A DNA stretch of 64,000 nt from Streptococcus parasanguinis (GTDB lineage Bacteria > Bacillota > Bacilli > Lactobacillales > Streptococcaceae): contig NZ_JVEE01000017.1 in assembly GCF_001073155.1 (NCBI RefSeq), positions 1 to 64,000 of the forward strand. Direction: 5' to 3'. Shown in pieces: positions 1 through 9,933 of the stretch (its first letter is position 1; each line of letters starts with the position of its first letter). The notes beneath the pieces were generated by a model, which worked only from the letters and a program-made list of their open reading frames with translations, was not told the origin of the DNA and searched no databases. A program made the translations under genes and the position numbers.

Positions 1-70
1 ACTCAACCACTGCGTCTTGCTCGACAATCTAAAAATAATTGAGAGGCTAGGACTTTTGTCCCACTCTCTT
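1..70. repeat. Dispersed intergenic repeat, partial copy at window edge
   Basis: The reverse complement of these 70 bases matches 9936-10005 almost base for base, so this is a second, inverted copy of the repeat described at 9934-10113, cut by the window start. Positions 43-70 form a hairpin (GGGAC/GTCC core) followed on the minus strand by a T-rich run, so it probably terminates the truB-ribF transcript. The last seven codons of ribF lie inside the repeat. Confidence 0.85.
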
Positions 71-982
71 GGTCCAGTTTCGTGAAACTGCTTCATCTTC
101 TTTCAATTGAGCCACTAGTTGATCGATCCCATCGAATTTGACCATTTCTCGAATCTTATCTAACCAGTGAATGGTCAGGGTATGACCGTAGATATCTCCA
201 GTAAAATCAAAGAGATTGACTTCGAAACGAAGCTCTTTCCCATCAAAGGTGATATTTTTCCCGACAGAAGCCATGCCACGATAGGTCTGCCCTTTAAAAT
301 CGACATCAACCACATAGACTCCATCGGATGGTAGATAGGTCCGATCAATCGGTGCTAGATTAGCAGTGGGGTAACCAATGGTCCTTCCCCGCGCATCCCC
401 GTGCACCACGATTCCTCGACTGGATAAAGGGTGACCAAGTAGACGGGCAGCTTCTTGGACGCGTCCTTCTAGGACAGCTTGACGAATGCGGGTTGAACTG
501 ATCTTTTCCCCCTGATCCAATACAGGAGAAATGACTTCCACTTGACCATCAAAATAAGCAACTAAGTCAGAGGCAGTTTTCTTATCAGAGCCAAAACTAT
601 AATCAAATCCAGCAATTAAAACTCGGGCTCTCAAGGCTTTGACAAATTGATCGACAAAATCTTTCGCTGTTTTAGAAGCAAAATCGGTCGTAAAATCAAT
701 GAGGAAGAGCTCATCCACTCCTAGTTCGTTTAATTTTTGGAACCGATCCTCAGGACTTTGCAAATGGAGTAGTAATTCTGGTTGGTAGCGAACAAAGGCT
801 AACTTAGGAGATTCAGGGAAGGTTAACAAAGCGACCTTCAAGCCTTTTTCATCCGCGATCTGACACGCCTTTTTAAAGAGTTCTTGATGCCCCAGATGCA
901 GGCCATCAAAGTAGCCCAGAACCAAAACTGTCTCATTCTCCAAATGGATCTGGTTAGCAGTAGTAATCGTACGAATATTCAT
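47..982 (-). CDS. ribF: Bifunctional riboflavin kinase / FAD synthetase
   Basis: Makes FMN from riboflavin and ATP, then FAD from FMN and ATP, in the cytoplasm. The N-terminal nucleotidyltransferase domain carries GYFDGLHLGH near residues 23-32. The C-terminal flavokinase domain carries GRTIGYPTAN near residue 200. At 311 residues it has the usual length. I chose the ATG at 982 because it begins four bases after the truB stop and starts the conserved MNIRTI stretch; an in-frame GTG at 1000 would overlap truB. Tight spacing points to translational coupling with truB. The final residues (KRVGQKS) are encoded by the repeat at 1-70. Confidence 0.97.
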   Translation of the reverse strand: MNIRTITTANQIHLENETVLVLGYFDGLHLGHQELFKKACQIADEKGLKVALLTFPESPKLAFVRYQPELLLHLQSPEDRFQKLNELGVDELFLIDFTTDFASKTAKDFVDQFVKALRARVLIAGFDYSFGSDKKTASDLVAYFDGQVEVISPVLDQGEKISSTRIRQAVLEGRVQEAARLLGHPLSSRGIVVHGDARGRTIGYPTANLAPIDRTYLPSDGVYVVDVDFKGQTYRGMASVGKNITFDGKELRFEVNLFDFTGDIYGHTLTIHWLDKIREMVKFDGIDQLVAQLKEDEAVSRNWTKRVGQKS

Positions 983-986
983 GAAT

Positions 987-1883
987 TTATTGTAACACAC
1001 TTTCTGTTAGAAAAACTTTTCGAGGTTTGTAAAGTTCTTCTCTTTTTTCTAGAATGGCTATCAATTTCCCTTGGTAAAAAGCAGCTAACTCTTTGGAGTC
1101 ACTCTCAACTGGAATAAAGCGTCCCACTTGGACTTCACCGACCTCTTCTACTGTCAGCTCTACTTTTTCCAGATCCCCGGTGCCAATTTCAAGTGGGTGA
1201 AGGAAGCTCAAATCTCCTTGCGCTACTTTTTCAGCCACTTCTTCTAAGGTCAGGGCATCATCCAGTGACAAACCGGCAGCACTGGTTCGGATCAGATGAG
1301 ACATATGGGCTGCATAACCCAGTTTTTGACCCAAATCCACAGACAAGGTCCGGATATAGGTGCCCTTGCTGCATTTAACCCGGAAGCGAAAACGGGCTAA
1401 TCCTTCCTTGTAGCTAATCTCACTGGTGCGCGTGAATTCATAAATGGTTACCTGTCGGACAGGGCGTTCCACTTCTTCTCCTGCCCGCGCATATTCATAG
1501 AGCTTACGTCCATTGACCTTGACCGCTGAATACATAGGTGGTACTTGCTCGATTTCTCCCACCATTTGGGCAATCATGCGATCAACCTCTACTGCATCTA
1601 AAGGGGCTTCCACTGGGGTCCGCTCTACGACTTCCCCACTGGCATCCTCCGTCGTGGTAGAAAATCCCAAAGTGATTTCTCCTTCATAGACCTTGCCTTC
1701 ATCTTGCATAAATTCGACCATCCGGGTCGCCTTGCCAACTGCAATCGGAAGCACTCCCACCACATCTGGATCCAGCGTTCCCCCATGTCCGATCTTCTTA
1801 GTTCCTAAGATTTTTCTCAGTTTAAAGACCACATCATGTGAGGTCATGCCTGCTTCTTTTTTTATATTGATAATTCCGTCCAT
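987..1883 (-). CDS. truB: tRNA pseudouridine-55 synthase
   Basis: Converts U55 of the T-loop of tRNAs to pseudouridine. The catalytic aspartate is D38 in GGTLDPD, and the later IRTLSVDLG region belongs to the TruB fold, followed by a C-terminal domain. The ATG at 1883 gives a 298-residue protein beginning [12 protein letters not shown], the usual start of the family. An in-frame GTG at 1925 would add 14 residues that do not resemble the family. It is the first gene of a truB-ribF pair on the minus strand. Confidence 0.96.
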   Translation of the reverse strand: MDGIINIKKEAGMTSHDVVFKLRKILGTKKIGHGGTLDPDVVGVLPIAVGKATRMVEFMQDEGKVYEGEITLGFSTTTEDASGEVVERTPVEAPLDAVEVDRMIAQMVGEIEQVPPMYSAVKVNGRKLYEYARAGEEVERPVRQVTIYEFTRTSEISYKEGLARFRFRVKCSKGTYIRTLSVDLGQKLGYAAHMSHLIRTSAAGLSLDDALTLEEVAEKVAQGDLSFLHPLEIGTGDLEKVELTVEEVGEVQVGRFIPVESDSKELAAFYQGKLIAILEKREELYKPRKVFLTESVLQ

Positions 1884-2063
1884 CTGATTTGCTCTTTCTA
1901 ACTCTTGTGTGACCATCCGGGTCACCGACCCTTTATTATACCATGAAACGAGACTTCTTGTCCCTCTTTCCCCCTTCTCATGAGCTTCAAAAAAATCCCG
2001 TAGCAGATTTCAGACTTTTTAAAATGGGTTTGATACAATAGAAATCGAAAGAAGGTGTAACAT

Positions 2064-3380
2064 ATGTTAATGTATGATGTTATTGTGATTGGATTTGGTA
2101 AAGCTGGTAAAACACTCGCAGCGAAATTATCAAGCCAAGGAAAAAAAGTCGCTCTGATTGAAAAGAGCAAGTCTATGTACGGTGGTACTTGCATCAATAT
2201 TGCTTGTATTCCCACCAAGACCTTGATTGTTGCAGCAGAAAAAGGCTTGGATTTTGAGCAAGCTATGAATGAGAAAAATGCTGTCACCACTCGTCTCAAC
2301 GGAAAGAACTATGCAACCATTGCTGGAACCGGTGTAGACATCATCGATGCGACAGCTCGTTTCGTTTCTAACAAGGTCATCGAAATTCAAGCTGGAGATG
2401 AGAAGGAAGAATTGACAGCTGAAACCATTATTATTAATACTGGTGCTGTGCCAAATGTCCTTCCGATCCCAGGTTTGGCTGAAAGTAAATTTGCCGTGGA
2501 TTCAACCGGCATTCAACGTTTGGAAAACCTACCTAAACGCCTCGGTGTCCTTGGTGGTGGACCAATCGGATTGGAATTTGCTCATCTCTACAATACCTTG
2601 GGCAGCCAAGTAACGGTGCTGGATGCTTCTGAAACATTTTTGCCACGGATCGAGCCAAGTATTGCAGCTCTTGCAAAAAGCTACCTTGAAGAAGACGGTA
2701 TTCAATTCTTGCAAGGCGTTCATACCCAAGAAATCAAAGATGGCCAAAACAGCTTAACGGTTGTCACAGATAAGGGAGACTTCGAGTTTGATATCCTTCT
2801 CTACGCAACAGGACGGAAGCCAAACACAGCTGGACTTGGTCTTGAAAACACAGATATCCAAGTCACTGATCGTGGAGCGATCCAAGTCAACCGTCATTTG
2901 GAAACCAGCGTCCCTGGTGTCTTTGCAGTTGGGGATGTCAATGGTGGTCCACAATTCACCTACATGTCACTCGATGACTTCCGCATTGTCTTCAACTACC
3001 TTACAGGCGATGGTAGCTACAATCTTGAAACTCGTAGAAATTATGCGACAACACTCTTTATTGCTCCTCCACTTGCCCAAGTCGGCTTGACCGAGCAAGA
3101 AGCACGTGACAAAGGACTTCCAGTTGCTGTTAAAGAATTGCCAGTTGCTGCCATGCCTCGTGGACATGTCAATGCAGACCTTCGAGGTGCCTTCAAAGCC
3201 GTGGTCAACCCAGAAACTAAAGAAATTCTTGGAGTGACACTCTTTGGAGAAGCTGCAGGCGAAATCATCAACCAGATCACCATGGCCATGGACAACAAGA
3301 TCCCTTATACTTACATTGCAAAACAAATCTTTACCCACCCAACCATGGCAGAAAACCTAAACGATCTCTTTGCGATTTAA
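2064..3380 (+). CDS. Flavoprotein disulfide reductase, RclA / hypothiocyanous acid reductase type
   Basis: A class I pyridine nucleotide-disulfide oxidoreductase of 438 residues. It shows an FAD site GFGKAG (10-15), the redox pair C43/C48 in GGTCINIACIPTK, an NAD(P)H site GGGPIGLE near 170, a second FAD motif ATGRKPN...AVGDVNGG, and a C-terminal dimer region with HPTMAE. The CXXXXC spacing with the IPTK tail is typical of RclA-like enzymes. Related enzymes in E. coli and pneumococcus reduce hypothiocyanous acid, the oxidant made by lactoperoxidase in saliva, so defence against host oxidants is a reasonable inference. AAGAAGGTG lies eight bases before the ATG. The gene stands alone and ends in a strong terminator. 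Confidence 0.85.
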   Translation: MLMYDVIVIGFGKAGKTLAAKLSSQGKKVALIEKSKSMYGGTCINIACIPTKTLIVAAEKGLDFEQAMNEKNAVTTRLNGKNYATIAGTGVDIIDATARFVSNKVIEIQAGDEKEELTAETIIINTGAVPNVLPIPGLAESKFAVDSTGIQRLENLPKRLGVLGGGPIGLEFAHLYNTLGSQVTVLDASETFLPRIEPSIAALAKSYLEEDGIQFLQGVHTQEIKDGQNSLTVVTDKGDFEFDILLYATGRKPNTAGLGLENTDIQVTDRGAIQVNRHLETSVPGVFAVGDVNGGPQFTYMSLDDFRIVFNYLTGDGSYNLETRRNYATTLFIAPPLAQVGLTEQEARDKGLPVAVKELPVAAMPRGHVNADLRGAFKAVVNPETKEILGVTLFGEAAGEIINQITMAMDNKIPYTYIAKQIFTHPTMAENLNDLFAI

Positions 3381-3387
3381 ATAGAAT

Positions 3388-3419
3388 AAAAACGCTGGAA
3401 AATTTTTCCAGCGTTTTTT
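3388..3419. terminator. Bidirectional rho-independent terminator
   Basis: A 15-bp inverted repeat (AAAAACGCTGGAAAA with its complement) with A and T runs on both flanks lies between two convergent genes. It can serve the reductase on the plus strand and the hydrolase on the minus strand, whose stop codon overlaps it. Confidence 0.9.
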
Positions 3420-4218
3420 AGTTTAAGAATTCACAGACAGCCTCTTGAAATGCTTTATTTTCTTCATAAAGAGCATGACCAGAGTGCTTAAGAATGAGGA
3501 GTTGACAACCTGAAATCGCTTTTGCTAGTTCCTTAGATCCGTCCACACCAATCACATCATCTTCAAGGGCACCAAGGATCAGGGTCGGACAATGAATTTC
3601 CTTTAAGACCTCAAGGCTATCGTGAGTAAGACAAGACTGAGACTGAATGGCTATTCTATTTTCATCTTTGATTCGCCCCAAGCGACCCATGATATTATAA
3701 AGCAACCGCCACTTTTGATAGCTCTTTTGCGTGTAGGAATGCTTTGCGATATCCAGCATGAGATGCTTAAAATTTCCAGATTGACTAAGTTTTTGCCAAT
3801 GCTCAATTCGTTCTCTAGCAAGTTGACTAGGTTTTGCAGTGGTCACAGCTAAGATGAGCTTTTGAACCTTTTCAGGGAAATCCGCCACCAACCATTGGGC
3901 AATCATTCCACCTTGTGAAATCCCCATGACATAGGCTGTACCTAGGTTTAGTGTCTCCATTGCTTCTGCTACATCTGCTGCCATATTCCGCGTCGTATAG
4001 CCCTGTCTCAACTCATTGATTCGAGAAAAAACATAGATCTTATATCGCTTAGCAAGTAGACGATACGAGAGAGAAAAGAGCTGTGCCTTTCCTTTAACGG
4101 TCTGTAACCCATCCCCCAATCCTGGCATGATCACTAATGGCTGTTTACCTTTTCCAAATGTCACATAGTCCATGCTCTTTTCGTTAAAATATAAGGTTTT
4201 CCCTTCTGTTGAAGACAT
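3418..4218 (-). CDS. Alpha/beta hydrolase
   Basis: A 266-residue alpha/beta-hydrolase-fold protein. The nucleophile elbow GISQGG places the serine at S101. An acidic residue in LGALEDDVIG (about D220) and H248 in KHSGHALYE complete a plausible triad, and MPGLGDG forms the oxyanion loop. No signal peptide is seen, so it should be cytoplasmic. The substrate cannot be told from sequence. AGGAG lies upstream of the ATG. It follows the GNAT and DUF2130 genes on the same strand and may share their transcript. Confidence 0.85.
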   Translation of the reverse strand: MSSTEGKTLYFNEKSMDYVTFGKGKQPLVIMPGLGDGLQTVKGKAQLFSLSYRLLAKRYKIYVFSRINELRQGYTTRNMAADVAEAMETLNLGTAYVMGISQGGMIAQWLVADFPEKVQKLILAVTTAKPSQLARERIEHWQKLSQSGNFKHLMLDIAKHSYTQKSYQKWRLLYNIMGRLGRIKDENRIAIQSQSCLTHDSLEVLKEIHCPTLILGALEDDVIGVDGSKELAKAISGCQLLILKHSGHALYEENKAFQEAVCEFLN

Positions 4219-4248
4219 TACTTCGTTTTCTCTCCTATTTTATCATGT

Positions 4249-4692
4249 TTATTCATGTTGAGTTTTTAAATGCAGGGCAAAGCCGGCAGTCACTTTTTCA
4301 AATCCAACCGCCTGATAAAACTGATGTGCAGCATTTCGTTCAGCGGTTAATCCACTATTTAGAGCCAGTGCCTTAACTCCTTCTTTTACCGCTTGTTTTT
4401 TCAATTCATCAATTAGCCTACTAGCAATTCCTTGTCGTCTTGTTTCTTTTGCAACTGACAAAGCCAAAATACGATAGTAAGATCCATCTGTTTCAAAAAA
4501 GAAGAGTTTTGCATAACCTAAGAAACCTAAAATTTCTCCGTTTCTTTCAGCTAGAAGACAGCCATAATGTGGCTGAGAAAGAATCATTTCTAAACGTCGA
4601 GCCAGCTTAGAAGCGGTCGTTGGATAGCCCAAGTCTTCGTATAGAGACAGTAGTGCTTCAGTATCTTTTATGGTTGCTTTTCGTATCTGCAT
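4249..4692 (-). CDS. GNAT family N-acetyltransferase
   Basis: A 147-residue single-domain GNAT enzyme. The acetyl-CoA binding motif appears as RRQGIASRLIDELKK after beta strand 4 (ILALSVAKE), and the C-terminal AHQFYQAVGFEK segment is the usual GNAT ending. The acceptor substrate is unknown. AGGAGG precedes the ATG, and the gene starts ten bases after the stop of the DUF2130 gene, so the two are probably co-transcribed. Confidence 0.88.
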   Translation of the reverse strand: MQIRKATIKDTEALLSLYEDLGYPTTASKLARRLEMILSQPHYGCLLAERNGEILGFLGYAKLFFFETDGSYYRILALSVAKETRRQGIASRLIDELKKQAVKEGVKALALNSGLTAERNAAHQFYQAVGFEKVTAGFALHLKTQHE

Positions 4693-4701
4693 AGGAGCCT
4701 C

Positions 4702-5976
4702 CTAGTCTTCCTTCAAGGCATCAAACTTAGCCTTCATGGTTGGATTCTTCCGAGTCAATTTTTTAACGGAAACATCATCCAATTTGTTATTAGCGAGGCG
4801 GAGTTGGTTTTCGGATGTGGTTAGGAATTTCTTAACCTCTTCCATACGCTTAATGGCTTTATCGATTTCATCGATTGCTTTACCAAAGTTGGTTGAAGCG
4901 GAGTTATAGTTCTTTGCAAAAGCAACTTTGAAAGCATCCAGGTCTTCTTCAAAGTGGGTGATGTCGATATTTTGTTCACGAACAAGCGCCAATTCCTGCT
5001 TGTATTTAAGGGAATTGAGGGCCGCATTGCGCAGGAGCCCAATAATCTGGATAAAGAACTGAGGACGGACCACATACATCTTCTCATACTCGTGGCTGAC
5101 ATCGACAATCCCTGTGTTGAAGTAGTCGTTATCTGCTTCAAGCATGGTCACCAAAACGGCATATTCACAGTTCTTTTCTCGACGATCCTTGTCCAACTCC
5201 TTGTAGAAATCCGCATTCTTATGCTTCTTCTCTGTCCCGTCAGCTTCATTTTTCATCTCGAACATAATGGAGATAATCTCCACCCCATTTTCATCGCACT
5301 CGCGGAAAATAAAGTCGCCTTTAGACCCACGCGCAGAGACCTTGTTGTCCTTTTCAAAATAGGCATTTGGGAAGGCAAAACTGCGAACCTTGTTGAATTC
5401 ACTTTCCGCATACTGTTCCAGACTTTCCCCGATAGCCTTAGTCGACTGCTGGGCCTTAAAATTCTTGTAGAACTCGACCTGTTCATTGGCTGCCTTAAGT
5501 TGGGCTTCATAGTTTTGCTTAACAGAAGTCAGAGAAAGCTCGTTTTCTTTTTCTTGTAATAGGAGCTGATTTTTGACCTGATCTCTTTCTTTCTCTAGAT
5601 CAGACAGTGTTTTTTGCAGCTGATTTTCATGCTCCAAGCGCAAGGTGGCCAACTGATTTTCCAGCGCCTGCACTTCTTTTTCTTTCTCTAGCAGACTTTG
5701 GCTAGCGGTTTGCTCCACCTCTTTTTTGGCCAATTCTTTTTCAGTATCAAACTGTTGAATCTGGTTTTGTAACTGGGCAATTTCTTGATCCTTCTTGGCT
5801 AACTTCTCTTGTTGCTCATTAAGGGCCTTTTGCTCTGCTAATGCCAACTCTTGTCGAATCCGCTCATGAATTTCCTTGTCAAACTCTGCTGTCCGTACCT
5901 GTGACAAGAGTTCGCTGTATTGACTTTCATTGACCGTAAAAACTTCCCCACAGTTGGGGCACTTGATTTCGTTCAT
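4702..5976 (-). CDS. DUF2130 coiled-coil protein
   Basis: A 424-residue protein of unknown role. It opens with a CPNCGEVF half zinc ribbon, followed by about 150 residues of glutamine- and glutamate-rich coiled coil, then a globular region (residues 190-330) with conserved FEMKNEADGTEKKHKN and DKDRREKNCEYAVLVTMLE segments that define DUF2130. The charged D/E-K layout of that region recalls nuclease-fold proteins, but that is only a suggestion. AAGAGG lies before the ATG, and a TATAAT box sits about 25 bases upstream. Confidence 0.85.
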   Translation of the reverse strand: MNEIKCPNCGEVFTVNESQYSELLSQVRTAEFDKEIHERIRQELALAEQKALNEQQEKLAKKDQEIAQLQNQIQQFDTEKELAKKEVEQTASQSLLEKEKEVQALENQLATLRLEHENQLQKTLSDLEKERDQVKNQLLLQEKENELSLTSVKQNYEAQLKAANEQVEFYKNFKAQQSTKAIGESLEQYAESEFNKVRSFAFPNAYFEKDNKVSARGSKGDFIFRECDENGVEIISIMFEMKNEADGTEKKHKNADFYKELDKDRREKNCEYAVLVTMLEADNDYFNTGIVDVSHEYEKMYVVRPQFFIQIIGLLRNAALNSLKYKQELALVREQNIDITHFEEDLDAFKVAFAKNYNSASTNFGKAIDEIDKAIKRMEEVKKFLTTSENQLRLANNKLDDVSVKKLTRKNPTMKAKFDALKED

Positions 5977-6028
5977 AGCATGCCTCTTTCTCTATTCTTA
6001 CTATATTATATCATGCTACCTGTAAAAT

Positions 6029-6304
6029 CAAAACCAGCAAACGAGGCTTGCTCCTACTATTTCCCTAATTTTTGACAGTGAATAGAGTAAATGAGAGAAT
6101 TTGAGAAAGCCGAACGATGATCATCAAAACTTCCCGCCGTGAGAAAAGAAGGAGAAACAGATTTGTTTCTCCTGCTCGGTAGATTTGAGACGGAAGGCTC
6201 AAATCTAAGGTATGGAATCCCAAAGGGAGTCGCTACCGTCCGTCCTCACCTAAGTGAAGTTGATAAAAGGACAAAACCAGCAAGCTAAGCTTACTGGTTT
6301 CAGT
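6029..6304. other. Structured intergenic region with flanking direct repeats
   Basis: About 330 bases between the DUF2130 gene and pcrA hold no gene. The segment begins (6029-6052) and ends (6272-6295) with two near-identical 24-base copies starting CAAAACCAGCAA. The second copy is part of a hairpin (AAACCAG...CTGGTTT) that probably terminates pcrA. Between them are at least two good hairpins: GGAGAAACA/TGTTTCTCC around 6152-6175 and AGATTTGAG/CTCAAATCT at 6181-6206. A small RNA, a mobile repeat or an RNA regulator are all possible. Confidence 0.5.
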
Positions 6305-8590
6305 TTATTTCTTCTCAATTGGCGCGACACTGGCTAAGAGTTTCTTTAGCCCCACTTCTGGGAAGTTGATCTTGAGTTCTTGGGTACTACCACTACCAGA
6401 TACTTCAAGCACGGTTCCTTCACCCCACTTCTTGTGAATGGCAATGTCGCCAATGGACCAAGCGACGCTCTCTTTAGCAGCATCTCGGTTACTATTGCCA
6501 AAGGGGAGGCTTGATGACGTGAGAGCACTTGGGGCTGCTTGTCTCTTGCGCTCTTGAAGGGCTTGTGACAGGCTCATGCCTTTTCCAAAGGTCGTTCCGC
6601 CTCCATTGCTATAAGAAGCCTTAAAGCTGGTATTAACTGGACGCGCTAATCCTTGATAGGTCAATAAATCCGAGCTGATTTCATTGATAAAACGCGTCGG
6701 ACGATTGTAGCTGGTCCGTCCAAAGAGCAAACGAGAGTTAGCATTGGTCAAGAAGAGAACCTTCTCTGCCCGCGTGATCCCCACATAAGCCAAGCGACGC
6801 TCTTCTTCCAACTCATCTGGATCCTCAGCCGCACGACTAAGAGGAAAGACATTTTCTTCCATCCCAATCAAGAAGACGACTGGAAACTCCAATCCCTTAG
6901 CCGCGTGAAGGGTCATCAAGGTGACTTCTGAAGTTTCTTGGGCCCCATCATCTGTATCGGCAATCAAAGCCAAATCATTCAAGAAGCGACTCAAGGTTTC
7001 CACACCTGATTCGTATTCGACTGTCTCTCCATTTTCATCAAAATTCTTGGTAACAGATAGGAACTCTTGGATATTCTCGATGCGGGCCTGACTTTCCAAA
7101 TTTCCCTGATTGGTTAGGGCTGTCATATAACCTGTCTTGTCAAGGACTTCTTCGACCAACTCTGTAATGGTCAGCTGGTCCAATCTTTCTCTCAAATCAA
7201 GAATGAGATTGGCAAAGTCCCAGATGGATTGAGCTGCCTTTCCTTTGATGCCAGAGAGCATGATATTGGCTGAAGCATCCAGGAGTGAAGACTCTTGCAT
7301 TTGAGCAAAATCGCGAATTTTATCCACTGTACCTGGCCCGATTCCCCGCTTGGGTTCATTGATAATACGCTCAAAACTGATATTGTCACTGGGGTTGGCA
7401 ATCAAGTTCAGATAAGCAATGACATCCCGAATTTCCTTCCGGCTGTAGAACTTGGTGCCCCCTACCATGGTGTAGGGAATGTTGGACTTGAGTAGCGCTT
7501 CTTCAATGGTCCGTGACTGAGCATTGGTCCGGTAGAGAACGGCAAAATCACGGTGTTTGTAGCCAGCTTCACGACTAAGCTCTTCAATGGTTTTAGCAAC
7601 AAAGACCGCTTCATCCTGCTCGTCATTGGCCCGATAATAGACAATCTCTTCCCCGTCTTCATTTTGTGTCCAGAGATTCTTCGGACGGCGGTGGCGATTG
7701 TTTTTGATGACGTCGTTGGCTGCTTGCAGGATGGTTTTAGTGGAACGATAATTTTCCTCCAACAAAACGACCTTGGCATCAGGATAATCCTTCTCAAAGT
7801 CCAGGATATTCTGCATATCTGCTCCCCGCCAGCCATAAATAGACTGGTCCGCATCCCCAACGACACAGATATTTTTAAAGCGTGAAGCCAAGAGTTTGAC
7901 CAACTGGTATTGTGCATGGTTGGTATCTTGATACTCGTCTACGTGGATGTATTGGAACTTCTGCTGGTAATAGGTCAGCACATCTGGATGCTGATCAAAA
8001 AGACGCAAGGTCAGCATAATCAAATCATCAAAGTCCACTGCTTCCGACTGACGGAGTTCTTTTTGGTAAGCCTCATAACACTTGGCGACGATCTGAGTAT
8101 ACATATCTCCCGCCTGGGCAGCATAGGCCACTTCATCGATCAGGTCATTTTTGGCATTGGAAATAGTCCCCAAAATGGTCCGTTCATTCCATTTCTTAGG
8201 ATCCAAATTCAAGGACTTCAAGATCCGTTTCATCAAGGTCCGTTGTTCTCCTGGATCGACAATGGTAAAGTTACGATTGTAGCCAATGTGATCCGCATCT
8301 CGACGGAGAATACGCACACACATGGAGTGGAAGGTGGCAATCAAGCAGTCTTGGGTGGCTGGATTCAATTGATAAGCCCGCTCCTTCATCTCCCGAGCGG
8401 CTTTATTGGTAAAGGTAATGGCCAAAATATTCCAAGGATTGACCATTTTTTCATCGATCAAGTAAGCGATGCGGTGGGTTAAGACACGTGTCTTACCCGA
8501 ACCAGCCCCCGCCATGATCAAGAGGGGACCTTCTGTCGTTTGGACCGCCTCTGCTTGGCGATCATTCATACCATTCAATAAAGGATTCAT
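6305..8590 (-). CDS. pcrA: ATP-dependent DNA helicase PcrA (UvrD family)
   Basis: A superfamily 1A 3'-5' helicase that unwinds DNA in repair and in rolling-circle replication and removes RecA filaments. Motifs in order are the Q motif, Walker A AGAGSGKT near residue 34, motif [13 protein letters not shown], motif [24 protein letters not shown] (IV), [17 protein letters not shown] (V) and AYVGITRAE (VI). The C-terminal [15 protein letters not shown] segment is the RNA polymerase-binding tail typical of PcrA. Start: the ATG at 8590 has GAGGAG six bases upstream; an in-frame ATG at 8608 lacks a site. The length of 761 residues is normal. A TATAAT box is seen just upstream (8615-8626). Confidence 0.97.
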   Translation of the reverse strand: MNPLLNGMNDRQAEAVQTTEGPLLIMAGAGSGKTRVLTHRIAYLIDEKMVNPWNILAITFTNKAAREMKERAYQLNPATQDCLIATFHSMCVRILRRDADHIGYNRNFTIVDPGEQRTLMKRILKSLNLDPKKWNERTILGTISNAKNDLIDEVAYAAQAGDMYTQIVAKCYEAYQKELRQSEAVDFDDLIMLTLRLFDQHPDVLTYYQQKFQYIHVDEYQDTNHAQYQLVKLLASRFKNICVVGDADQSIYGWRGADMQNILDFEKDYPDAKVVLLEENYRSTKTILQAANDVIKNNRHRRPKNLWTQNEDGEEIVYYRANDEQDEAVFVAKTIEELSREAGYKHRDFAVLYRTNAQSRTIEEALLKSNIPYTMVGGTKFYSRKEIRDVIAYLNLIANPSDNISFERIINEPKRGIGPGTVDKIRDFAQMQESSLLDASANIMLSGIKGKAAQSIWDFANLILDLRERLDQLTITELVEEVLDKTGYMTALTNQGNLESQARIENIQEFLSVTKNFDENGETVEYESGVETLSRFLNDLALIADTDDGAQETSEVTLMTLHAAKGLEFPVVFLIGMEENVFPLSRAAEDPDELEEERRLAYVGITRAEKVLFLTNANSRLLFGRTSYNRPTRFINEISSDLLTYQGLARPVNTSFKASYSNGGGTTFGKGMSLSQALQERKRQAAPSALTSSSLPFGNSNRDAAKESVAWSIGDIAIHKKWGEGTVLEVSGSGSTQELKINFPEVGLKKLLASVAPIEKK

Positions 8591-8741
8591 CTCATACTCC
8601 TCATTCATTCAATCGTTCTATTATACCACAAAACCTGCCTAGCTTCTTTTAAAAAAGGACTCATTTGAATTTCCCTTCCAAAAACGATATAATAGTAGCT
8701 TAAAGAAAACAGGTTCATATCCGAGGTTGTAGGAGGAAATT

Positions 8742-9932
8742 TTGGAAAAACCATACAGTAACTTAAAACTGGCCGAACGTGGTGCCATCATCAGTATTTT
8801 AGCCTATTTACTACTTTCTTCAGCAAAATTAGCTACTGGCCATCTGCTTCACTCCTCTAGTTTGGTAGCCGATGGATTTAACAACTTATCAGATATTATC
8901 AGCAATGCTGCCCTGCTCATCGGGATTCGTCTCGCTCGCCAACCTGCTGACCGCGATCACAAGTTTGGTCACTGGAAAATTGAGGATCTAGCTAGTCTAG
9001 TTACCTCCATCATTATGTTTTATGTTGGTTTTGATGTCTTACGCGATACCCTCCAAAAGATCTTCAGCAATGAAACAGTTAGCATTGATCCACTCGGTGC
9101 TGGTGTCGGAGTGATTTCAGCCCTTGTTATGCTAGGCGTTTATTTCTACAATCTTCGCTTAGCCAAACGAGCCAAATCCAAAGCCTTAAAAGCAGCCGCA
9201 AAAGACAATCTTTCAGACGTCGTCACATCTCTTGGAACGTCGATCGCGATCGCTGCTAGTGCTTTTAACTATCCAATTGTTGATAAGATCGCAGCCATCA
9301 TCATCACCTTCTTTATCCTCAAAACAGCCTACGATATTTTTATGGAATCTTCCTTTAGTCTTTCAGACGGCTTTGATGATAGTCTCCTCGAAGATTACGA
9401 AAAAGCTATTTTAAAACTCCCTAAGATTGCGCGTGTGAAATACCAACGCGGACGGACCTATGGAAGTAATATTTACTTAGACGTCGTCTTGGAGATGAAT
9501 CCCGATCTTTCAGTCTATGAAAGCCATGCGATCACAGAAGAAGTCGAGGATCTCCTGAAAGAAGAATTTGGTGTCTTTGACATTGACGTCCATGTGGAAC
9601 CTAGCTCAATTCCAGAGGATGAGTTGATCGAAAACGTTGAAAAGAAACTCTTAACCTACGAAAAACGCCTCTATGCTAAGCAAGAGTTTGATACATTACT
9701 AGCAGATAATTATACCTTGATTGACGATACCGGTCACGAACACAACAAGGCAGAATTAATAGAGGCTCTTGCAAACGACCAAGTTCAATTCCAAAACTTT
9801 GAACTGGAGTCCATCAGTCAAAAAACCAAACTCATACGTTATGAACTAGACGGTCAAATCCATACCAGTCTCTGGCGTCGCCACGAAACTTGGCAAAAGA
9901 TTTTCCATCAAATTACTAATAAAACCGACTAA
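8742..9932 (+). CDS. mntE: Cation diffusion facilitator, MntE-like manganese exporter
   Basis: A 396-residue CDF transporter that exports divalent metal in exchange for protons across the cell membrane. About six membrane segments fill residues 15-210. Metal-site motifs are VADGFNNLSD in helix 2 and AAKDNLSDVVTS in helix 5, followed by a cytoplasmic domain with VHVEPSS and a longer C-terminal tail than most CDFs. Length and tail match the streptococcal MntE group, so manganese is the likely ion (inference). It starts at TTG with AGGAGG seven bases upstream. The gene stands alone and is followed by the hairpin of the downstream repeat. Confidence 0.82.
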   Translation: MEKPYSNLKLAERGAIISILAYLLLSSAKLATGHLLHSSSLVADGFNNLSDIISNAALLIGIRLARQPADRDHKFGHWKIEDLASLVTSIIMFYVGFDVLRDTLQKIFSNETVSIDPLGAGVGVISALVMLGVYFYNLRLAKRAKSKALKAAAKDNLSDVVTSLGTSIAIAASAFNYPIVDKIAAIIITFFILKTAYDIFMESSFSLSDGFDDSLLEDYEKAILKLPKIARVKYQRGRTYGSNIYLDVVLEMNPDLSVYESHAITEEVEDLLKEEFGVFDIDVHVEPSSIPEDELIENVEKKLLTYEKRLYAKQEFDTLLADNYTLIDDTGHEHNKAELIEALANDQVQFQNFELESISQKTKLIRYELDGQIHTSLWRRHETWQKIFHQITNKTD

Positions 9933-9933
9933 A

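Noticed and set aside
3622-3852. Plus-strand frame opposite the alpha/beta hydrolase
   Set aside because: Antisense to a gene with a clear catalytic serine motif; no ribosome site or family signal.
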